From positions 1-15,187 of the forward strand of contig MU621467.1 of assembly GCA_025399215.1 (NCBI GenBank): a DNA stretch of 15,187 nucleotides, written 5' to 3'. Both the position numbers and the translations under genes were made by a program. Under the pieces are notes generated by a model. It was not told the DNA's origin. It was given only the letters and a program-made list of their open reading frames with translations, and searched no databases. Within the stretch, counting starts at the first letter, position 1. Each line of letters opens with the position of its first letter. Source of the stretch: Globomyces pollinis-pini (Eukaryota; Chytridiomycota; Chytridiomycetes; Rhizophydiales; Globomycetaceae). This document shows, in pieces, positions 9,345 through 15,187 of this stretch.

Positions 9345-10310
9345 TCATGATCGATAAACCAAATATTGATAATTAGGAATGTAATGCTCTTTATCACCAT
9401 AAGCTATAAAACATCCATCACAATCTGGTCCAGTTTTGCCTTAAATAGTTACATTATCAATCACTTACCAACATGAATACCACCTTTAAAGTGTGTTCGT
9501 CCAACGTAAAGTGGAAACTTATCATTATTACCACCATCAACCAAGAAATTATTGTTGTGCACTTGAACAGGTGCTTTTAGAAACCCTTGACCATCAATCC
9601 ATTTCACTGCACTTGGGTTTCCAACTAAAATCTCATATTCATAGATTGTATGAGCTTTTTGTCCCCATGGTAATTCCATACCCCTTTCCATCGTCGGACT
9701 TACCTTTCCAACATGCAAGCCATTCTGATACGTTAATGTAAAATTTCGATACCTTAAAATATGCTCTGGCAGCATACAAAGGAATTCCTTCATGTTCATT
9801 ACCTAACGGTATCGCATTAGATGGTATACAATTGCTCTGGGTTAAAATCCAGTACACGGGTGGTAATGGTTCCTTACGATCTTGAAGAGAATGGTAATAT
9901 GTACGTCTTTTTACAGCAGCTTTCATCCATTCAGAAGTGTTAAATGGTAAAGTCATTGGAACTTTGTAATTGGTGAGATATAAATAGCCATCTATCAATA
10001 CCGTGGATGGTTTTACTGGTTTAACTTGTTTAGTTTCCAATTTTACTGTATTTGGGATGGATTCTGTCCCAATTTTTGATTCTACATTAAAATCATTGGT
10101 AGCAGTTTCTTCTAATTTCCATATGTTGGGAGATTGATCTGGCGTCCAATTTACTGTCAAATCAATTCGAATTCAAATATACTTTGAGAGGTATGAGGCT
10201 ATTGAATATGAATTAGAAAAGTTATTTGATACTATTAAAAGGGAATATTTTCTGTTGTTGAATTCCACTGTTGCTCCTTCCTGATACGCAATTCCCTCCT
10301 GCCAAAGCAT
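9345..10310 (-). CDS. CBM5/12 chitin-binding module joined to DM9 repeats
   Basis: Exons are 10310-10233, 10198-10183 (16 nt), 10153-9753, 9724-9469 and 9439-9345, giving 281 aa. Residues 3-43 match a CBM5/12 module: W3, Y9, V15, F17, Y22, the signature PHTSQ (27-31) and WTPDxxPxxW (34-43). A linker rich in K, P and V leads to the DM9 region, with [49 protein letters not shown] and YIPNYQYLVY. CBM5/12 binds chitin and DM9 proteins can bind mannose, so a cell-wall or host-surface glycan role is plausible but inferred. Introns are 34, 29, 28 and 29 nt. The ATG at 10310 gives MLWQEG with no signal peptide. A further upstream exon encoding one cannot be excluded. Confidence 0.85.
10183..10198 (-). 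other. 16-nt exon inside the CBM5/12 module
   Basis: This exon lies between a 34-nt intron (10232-10199) and a 29-nt intron (10182-10154). Together with the next two bases it encodes PHTSQI, the most conserved stretch of CBM5/12 modules. Skipping it would shift the frame. Confidence 0.8.
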
Positions 10311-10555
10311 GAATATGGTACCTCAGTTAGAAAAAATGTAGTGTGACATGAACCTTGACATACAACTGTTGGTATTCATTAAATATATAATTTCGTATGG
10401 TTTTACTTGCTGTATCTGATGTTATAAAATGACTATGGATAGTGATAGTGCCAGAGTTTAACCTGGATCATCTGGTTCCACTTCTCCTTACTTGGATTAT
10501 AGATAAATTACAACAGCTGTCAATAAAAAGAAACCCATAATTGAATAAGAAAAGA

Positions 10556-10561
10556 TTTATT
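10556..10561 (-). terminator. AATAAA polyadenylation signal of ALYREF
   Basis: The minus strand reads AATAAA six bases after the ALYREF stop codon (10570-10568), which is close but within the usual range for compact fungal genes. Confidence 0.45.
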
Positions 10562-10567
10562 ATTTGG

Positions 10568-11282
10568 TTAAGCCATAGCATCTGCCAACGCATTAGTATC
10601 ATTTCCCTAAAATTGATCAAAAAAGGTTAGGAAATTTATACAGTTCCACTCATATAAGCATCCATATCTGCATCCAAATCAGTGGCAGTCAATTCCTTCT
10701 TTGGTTCTCGTTTTGGTCGGCCTGATCGTCCACCACCCCGTCTATAATCAACACTAAAAAAAACCATACCCTTTCTTTTGAATACCACCGGATCGTGCTG
10801 TCGAGTTCAATTTACGAATCTGTGGAACATCAGGGTTAATGATGAGTTCAATTTTCATAGGGCGGTTGTCCAAAGGACGATTATGATATTCAGTGTATGC
10901 TTTATGAGCGTCACCCAACTTTGAAAATATCACAGTTGCAACCCCTTTTGATTTCCCATCTTGGTTGTAATTGAGCTGAGCACTACGTACAGGGCCTATA
11001 AAGATCAGCGAAATCAACAAGCCATACCAATCCTGGCAAACAATTCTCTTACATCAGATTGAGAGACGGACGGGGCTAGATTGGACACAACCAGTTTATC
11101 TGTAGCACTAGCAATAGCAGGTTTTGGTTTATCATTTCCTTGAGGTTTTCTATTTCTGTTTCCTTTTTTCTGGGTTTTCTTTTGCGCAATCTGATATGAT
11201 GTTAAATATTCATTTTGATGAGATTTGATTTTGTACGTACGATTTCATCTAAAGCCATATCCATTGCATCAGTCTTTGACAT
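10568..11282 (-). CDS. ALYREF: ALYREF/Yra1 mRNA export adaptor (THO complex subunit 4)
   Basis: Exons are 11282-11241, 11190-11028, 10995-10770, 10741-10642 and 10606-10568, giving 189 aa. The N-terminus carries the UAP56-binding motif MDMALDEII. A basic Lys/Arg/Asn-rich segment precedes one RRM (about 45-125) with RNP2 LVVSNL and RNP1-like KSKGVATVIF, joined by the loop LFARIGPVRSAQLNY. An RGGGRSGRPKR box follows, then the C-terminal UAP56-binding motif DLDADMDAYM. This is the full REF architecture at near-normal size. The protein recruits UAP56/Sub2 and the export receptor to spliced mRNA in the nucleus; this is family knowledge. Introns are 50, 32, 28 and 35 nt; the first is the longest I find in the window. 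The next gene upstream is divergent, 1.4 kb away. Confidence 0.95.
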
Positions 11283-11967
11283 TTCAAAAATAAATTGAGA
11301 AAAAATGATCAAAAAACTTCAAGGGTATGCGCCACTTGTAAACAAACTTTCAAGCATTACGTTTTGTATTCCATTTAGTATTTTATATACTTTGTAGCTA
11401 TGAAAATAAACTATGAAATACTATCTAGTGTGAATAGCTGTAATTTATCTCATATATATCAATGGCAAACAGTCTGTACACTACACTTGTGTGTTAATAA
11501 AATTGAGTAGTGGGGCATTTCATGTGAAATCCGACTTTATAAGCATCTAATTTCATGCGAAGAACACGTTCATTGTTGAACTAGGTTTGGTTGTTGATTA
11601 TGATTGAGTACTGGTTCTGATGCTCTGCTGATGTGAGTTTTTGACGAAACAAGTCAACCAAGTAAGGAATTTGCAAAGCATAATTAGGTTTTGCGATATT
11701 ATTTGATGAGAGTAGTGAGCAAAAGGATTGATTTTTTACTAATGTAGACGTAAAAACAACGAAAGACCAGGACGATATTCAGCAATCGATGGGAAGGAAG
11801 TACAACTCGCCAGAATATAATTCTTTGGGCATTTGTAAATAACCTTGAAAATGTCAATGAGGTGATTAGATATATGCTCTAAATTGCTATTGGTGGATTC
11901 CATAAAATATTCCGATTATCGAGGAAGAACATTCATTCCGAAAGTGTCACTACGAATGATGCCATGA

Positions 11968-11995
11968 CAATTCAGTAAATAACAGAACTGAATTG
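11968..11995. repeat. 9-bp inverted repeat with 10-nt loop
   Basis: CAATTCAGT at 11968-11976 and ACTGAATTG at 11987-11995 are exact reverse complements. The arm sequence recurs in the repeat patch just downstream, so the hairpin may be a by-product of local repeat spread. Confidence 0.6.
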
Positions 11996-12003
11996 CCAGG
12001 ATC

Positions 12004-12067
12004 AATTCATCACTGACTTGACAGATTGAATTCATCACTGAATTCATCACTGAATTGACAGATTGAA
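12004..12067 (+). repeat. Short direct repeat patch
   Basis: AATTCATCACTGACTTGACA at 12004-12023 recurs at 12041 as AATTCATCACTGAATTGACA, and both are followed by GATTGAA. A half unit, GAATTCATCACT (12028-12039), lies between them. The unit length is 37 bp. No reading frame is maintained. Confidence 0.7.
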
Positions 12068-12703
12068 TTCGTCAACGTTGTTGAATTACTTTCGGATAAT
12101 ATTCCCAATATACATTTGATTACCAAGCAGTACTGCCAAACTACCTATTTAAAATGTGATTTTGGCCAACATTTATGTAGTATGGCTTCTCAACATCTAA
12201 TTCGGCATTTTGCCCATATGTGGAAACGGACTTTGGACACCGCGCTGTAGATGAACTGAGTGATAAATGAAAAAATCACATGCGATATGGTAGATTGTAT
12301 ATGATAGAATTGGAACTACCAGATGGTGTATGATGATACTGTCATTCATTCAATGATGTGGAAAATGACTATTTTTCCTATAAGTTGATATTCAATCACA
12401 TTGCTTTCTTTCAACTCCACATCCACAATATAAAGCGGTCTGTCTGATATGAGGTCAATAGACGAATTAGTCATTATGAATCCAAAAGTTGGAAAAAACA
12501 CGATTCCAAAGTAATACCATTTGATCATTAAAATTTGGATTGCTTTCTTTTTTTCAGGGAAGCCTGGATTGTACTCTTTTTCACCAATATTAAAAATTGT
12601 ATATTAAAATTTCTCTCATCGGTTAAACCGGTAAAATTCCAAATCACCGTTTACAAAAAAACAGCCTTTTTCTCAACACTTCCAAACACTACAAGATCAT
12701 CTC

Positions 12704-13370
12704 ATGAGCGATAAGCAATTTATAGTGAAATTAAGACAGCAGCCTGATCGGGCTCGTATGTGTGGTATTAAACCAAAGGTCAATCGGAGAACGATGTAAT
12801 TTGGCCTTAAATTAATCATCAGTGACCCGCCTTTAATTATCGAACTAATACCGGCTTACAATTTGATAAACTCGTATTAAATCTATTACTTAATCTTTTA
12901 GAAATCTGTTCGTTTGTAATCTGTCATTGTGTAATTTAGGTATTTACGCATATACTGATTAGGATTAGATAAAGATGATGCAACTTATTTCACGCATCCT
13001 GATGGGTTTATGAATAAAAACATTGTGGGGGAAACGACCGTTCCCCCCGTATTACTGTTTGATCCAGTCGATGGATTAAAGAAATGGTTCTTTATATTCC
13101 ATAACATCTCCATAAGACTGACAGGTGAATATCTTTTCAATTGTCAAATTGTGAATATTCAAAGGTACGGATTACAGATGGAACCTGATGATAGCGGCTT
13201 TGTCCAAAATCTCTATACCCTTCCATTTACTGTGTACAATAACCAAAATTTCCCAGGAAAGCAAAGTATGTTACAATATTTATTAATAGTTTTTAGATGC
13301 GACTATTCTATCCGTGTCGTTTTACAATCAAGGCGTTCCGATTCGTCAGAAACCAATCCGCCAGCAGTAA
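12704..13370 (+). CDS. Velvet-domain regulator, domain-only
   Basis: Exons are 12704-12795, 12823-12873, 12902-12939, 12969-13265 and 13297-13370, giving 183 aa. The protein is little more than a velvet domain: FIVKLRQQPDRARMCG (6-21), NRRTIDPPLIIELI, SNLFVCNLSL, VLLFDPVDG, WFFIFHNISIRLTGEY, LPFTVYNNQNFPG and the terminal NQGVPIRQK. Velvet proteins are fungal transcription factors that form dimers, bind DNA and control development and secondary metabolism; this is family knowledge. Introns are 27, 28, 29 and 31 nt. Two points are uncertain. The third intron can end at 12962 or 12968 (GATTAG repeated), adding two residues. 13165-13194 is a possible in-frame 30-nt intron whose removal would bring loop length closer to typical velvets. 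The last exon is read in a different frame from the one open across the final intron. Confidence 0.88.
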
Positions 13371-13394
13371 AACATAAATTCCATGTTTACGAAT

Positions 13395-13400
13395 AATAAA
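13395..13400 (+). terminator. AATAAA polyadenylation signal of velvet
   Basis: AATAAA lies 25 bases after the velvet stop codon (13368-13370). This supports that stop and the 31-nt last intron. Confidence 0.5.
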
Positions 13401-13691
13401 AATATTGTTGTATACTGTAGCTAGTCGTGATTGTTTTCCAATTTTCGAATCTTCGGCCGTACGATTGCGGTCACTCAACGATTATTTTATACGTGCGTAT
13501 CATTAAATTATTCATTGGACGTATCTGCGGACATGATACTTATTGCCGCAGTCATTCCTATTCTGCCAACCAAGCGATCTATACTGGATCAAGTAAATTC
13601 GTGATACCTCAATGTGACGTCAATGGTCACAAAACACACAAACAACTGAATTACCAGATTTGGCTGGTCACCAACCCCCAATTTTAATATT

Positions 13692-13715
13692 CATGAAAAG
13701 CAATTTTTTTTCATG
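13692..13715. repeat. 8-bp inverted repeat with 8-nt loop
   Basis: CATGAAAA at 13692-13699 pairs perfectly with TTTTCATG at 13708-13715. It could form a small hairpin or be chance in A/T-rich sequence. Confidence 0.5.
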
Positions 13716-13882
13716 TGGAAATGGCTATGTATCATTGACTATTTTAACGATGATCTAATTGTGTTATGAATTATTAGATTAACCAGACATGTTAGCCTAA
13801 ATACCATCATCTTCTTTGGAGATGGAAAAAACCCATCAAATTGATTGGAGATGAAAGTTATACTAAAAAACTTACTGCTTTT

Positions 13883-13963
13883 GATATGACTACAACAAAA
13901 GACATCATGTACGAATGGAACTAGATATGACTAAACAAAAGGCATCATGTACGAATAGAACTA
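13883..13963 (+). repeat. Two-copy tandem repeat, 41/40 bp
   Basis: Copy 1 (13883-13923) and copy 2 (13924-13963) both begin GATATGACTA and share CATCATGTACGAAT and GAACTA. They differ by one base deletion and two substitutions. No open frame spans them. Confidence 0.85.
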
Positions 13964-14187
13964 GACTCCATATGTTTACTGTAAAGAACTGAAAAGAACA
14001 TCTTGGCAAGATTCAAGTTCTGAGATGAACCAATGATACCCATTCAGGTATTAATCCAACAATACCTTTGGTAGTCAATGACTATGAAAAGGAAAACTTT
14101 TAAAACTTTATTTTTTATGAACACAATTTTACAAAATTGGAAGAATGTGCCTCCAACAGAAAATAAAGAAATAAAGAATTGTGGGAT

Positions 14188-14193
14188 TATAAA
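14188..14193 (+). promoter_or_regulatory. TATAAA box upstream of the DPBB gene
   Basis: TATAAA begins 50 bases before the ATG at 14238. This is a plausible core-promoter position for a short leader, though such strings are common in AT-rich DNA. Confidence 0.4.
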
Positions 14194-14237
14194 TTCTAGG
14201 ATTTTCCGATAGTTCTTGTTACAAATTCAATCCTATT

Positions 14238-14669
14238 ATGCTGTTTCTAAACTTGATCTTAATGACTTTCACCATTGCTGCTCCCTTAGAGAAAAGGGGC
14301 ATGTCAGGAAAAGCTTCATATTATGGCCCTCCTAATGATGCTGGTCCTTTTGGAATTGGAGCATGTGGAAACAATCCTGTAGATCATAACTACTTTGTCT
14401 CTGTCGGTGCTAGTGTGTTTGATAGAAGCCAATGCAACCAATGTGTTCAAGTCAATTATAATGGTCGATCAAGTATTGGTCCTGTTGCAGATCGTTGCGT
14501 GGGTTGTGGGTCTGGTGTTGATATTAGTTTGACGATGATGAATGAACTGACAGATGGACAAGCTTCCAATTTAGGTGTTGTGAATGTCGATTGGGATTTT
14601 GTTCCTTGTCCAAGTCATCGAGCTGCTTTTGTTGCTGCATCCCCACACAATGTCGTCGGTTCAGCTTGA
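14238..14669 (+). CDS. Secreted double-psi beta-barrel (RlpA/expansin-like, loosenin-like) protein
   Basis: A single exon gives 143 aa. Residues 1-15 (MLFLNLILMTFTIAA) form a signal peptide, followed by PLEKR ending at residue 20, a Kex2-type processing site. The mature part opens GKASYYGP, then GACGNNP, VGASVFD, CNQCV, VADRCVGC (83-90) and VDISLTMMNEL. D95 lies at the position of the conserved Asp of the DPBB fold. Six cysteines (43, 66, 69, 87, 90, 124) suggest three disulfides. Fungal loosenin-like DPBB proteins of this size loosen or bind cell-wall polysaccharide; function here is inferred. A TATA box and an AATAAA flank it. It is the only complete gene here without an intron. Confidence 0.92.
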   Translation: MLFLNLILMTFTIAAPLEKRGMSGKASYYGPPNDAGPFGIGACGNNPVDHNYFVSVGASVFDRSQCNQCVQVNYNGRSSIGPVADRCVGCGSGVDISLTMMNELTDGQASNLGVVNVDWDFVPCPSHRAAFVAASPHNVVGSA

Positions 14670-15027
14670 TTCTCTGTTGGTCTCTCATGAATTGGTTATT
14701 TATTTATATATAGAATGTAGTTATTTTGTTTCAAATAAAACAGCTTCTTATAACAATTCATCTGTTTAGACCTTAAGTGATGTGCCAGCGATTCGTAGAA
14801 TCCCAGTTGAACATTTAAAATGGTCAGATACAGTTCACTTTTCCTTGCATTTGTTTAAGTAAATGCAGTCGCTCTAATTAGGTCAATAGTTAACGGAATT
14901 AACGGCCAATGCTTTATATTCGCAATCTCCTTTATCCAAGCAGCGTGGGTTGTGAAACTGCTTTGATTTTGGAGGTGAAATCTGTGTCCATATAAATCAG
15001 ACAATAATTCCACAGATCCCAATCCCA
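14670..15027. other. Intergenic region between the DPBB and hydrolase genes
   Basis: It holds the DPBB 3' end with its AATAAA and presumably the hydrolase promoter. I see no further gene. A 66-codon minus-strand frame at 15055-14855 overlaps the hydrolase start and looks like chance. Confidence 0.5.
14734..14739 (+). terminator. AATAAA polyadenylation signal of the DPBB gene
   Basis: AATAAA lies 65 bases after the stop codon at 14669. Confidence 0.5.
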
Positions 15028-15187
15028 ATGATCTTTCATATTCTGGCATTCTCAAATTTGGTTAGTGGGATTGTTACTGGTGAAGTCAGCACTCTGAAAT
15101 GGACTCAATGTGGTGATGAGAAAAATCCAACGCTAGAATGCTCCTCTTTACTGGTGCCTTTGGACTATGCAAATCCATCTTCAAAAC
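15028..15187 (+). CDS. Secreted TAP-like alpha/beta hydrolase (peptidase S33 type), N-terminal fragment
   Basis: The window ends after 53 codons. Residues 1 to about 18 (MIFHILAFSNLVSGIVTG) look like a signal peptide. They are followed by LKWTQC (23-28) and then C38 with SSLLVPLDYANPSSK. The pattern W-x2-C, a second Cys, then VPLDY-x-NP is the usual start of the mature part in secreted tripeptidyl-aminopeptidase-like alpha/beta hydrolases. The catalytic Ser, Asp and His lie beyond the edge, so activity cannot be judged. The start codon is the first ATG giving a signal peptide. No intron is seen in the visible part. Confidence 0.75.
   Translation, partial: MIFHILAFSNLVSGIVTGEVSTLKWTQCGDEKNPTLECSSLLVPLDYANPSSK

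Larger units (their letters stand above)
11283..12703. other. Divergent intergenic region between ALYREF and velvet
   Basis: This 1.4-kb AT-rich stretch lies between two divergent genes and must carry both promoters. I see no recognisable protein or RNA gene. It contains a 9-bp inverted repeat (11968-11995), a patch of short related repeats (12004-12067) and an imperfect palindrome, CGGTTAAACCG, about 75 bp before the velvet start. A 60-codon ATG-started frame at 12528-12346 (-) resembles nothing I know. Confidence 0.6.
13371..14237. other. Intergenic region between velvet and the DPBB gene
   Basis: No recognised gene. 13427-13687 is an 87-codon open stretch on the plus strand without any ATG and less AT-rich than its surroundings. 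It contains a perfect TGACGTCA palindrome at 13615-13622. Further on are a hairpin (13692-13715) and a two-copy 41-bp tandem repeat (13883-13963). The final part should hold the DPBB promoter. Confidence 0.5.

Noticed and set aside
9698..9703. Strong-looking GTAAGT donor inside the CBM-DM9 gene (minus strand)
   Set aside because: The paralogue codes straight through this point (HVGK followed by S), so it is coding sequence.
12346..12528. 60-codon minus-strand ATG-started frame
   Set aside because: Hydrophobic and AT-driven, with no recognisable motif and no splice-supported extension; likely chance.
13266..13396. Uninterrupted plus-strand reading to a stop at 13396 as the velvet C-terminus
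   Set aside because: Splicing the 31-nt intron 13266-13296 gives NQGVPIRQK, the conserved velvet ending, and a stop at 13370 just before an AATAAA.
14855..15055. 66-codon minus-strand frame
   Set aside because: Overlaps the start of the hydrolase on the other strand and has no family resemblance or proper ATG support.
1..15187. tRNA, rRNA or CRISPR arrays
   Set aside because: No cloverleaf with a convincing B box, no rRNA core motifs and no regularly spaced repeats were seen.

Overview
The window is nuclear DNA from a fungus. The evidence is AT-rich sequence, spliceosomal introns with CTRAY-like branch sites, and a set of genes that includes a velvet regulator, a loosenin-like secreted double-psi beta-barrel protein and a CBM5/12 chitin-binding module. 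Almost every intron is tiny: 36 of the 37 I place by homology are 25-37 nt, and one is 50 nt. I suspect an early-diverging lineage (Zoopagomycota, Mucoromycota or chytrid-like), but I cannot fix it from sequence alone. Exon models were built by hand from reading frame, GT-AG rules and protein-family conservation. All the complete multi-exon models sum to whole codons.

Layout. 1-1358 is non-coding and carries a diverged direct repeat of about 85 bp. 1359-2155 (+) is a membrane-anchored RING E3 ligase of the RNF5/RMA1 type. It converges, 111 bp apart, on a run of six minus-strand genes. In transcription order these are ALYREF/Yra1 (11282-10568), a CBM5/12-DM9 lectin-like protein (10310-9345), its DM9-only tandem paralogue (9148-8467), CPSF2/Cft2 (8402-5950), an 800-residue pseudokinase fused to a nucleotidyltransferase-like domain (5879-3450), and the SMC5/6 subunit Nse4 (3397-2267). 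The last four are separated by only 52-70 bp. A 1.4 kb intergenic region then separates ALYREF from a divergent, domain-only velvet protein (12704-13370, +). After it come a single-exon secreted DPBB protein (14238-14669, +) and the first 53 codons of a secreted TAP-like alpha/beta hydrolase (15028 to the window edge, +).

Functional themes. ALYREF (mRNA export) and CPSF2 (3'-end formation) are core mRNA maturation factors. Nse4 acts in SMC5/6 genome maintenance. The DM9, DPBB and hydrolase genes look like surface or secreted accessory functions. Nothing suggests an operon-like joint pathway; tight spacing seems to reflect genome compaction.

The most striking observations concern splicing. 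The RING gene needs a 2-nt microexon to rebuild one of its zinc-binding cysteines. Nse4 carries two back-to-back introns of normal length with no exon between them. The lectin gene has a 16-nt exon inside its chitin-binding module. The most striking protein is the pseudokinase-nucleotidyltransferase fusion.
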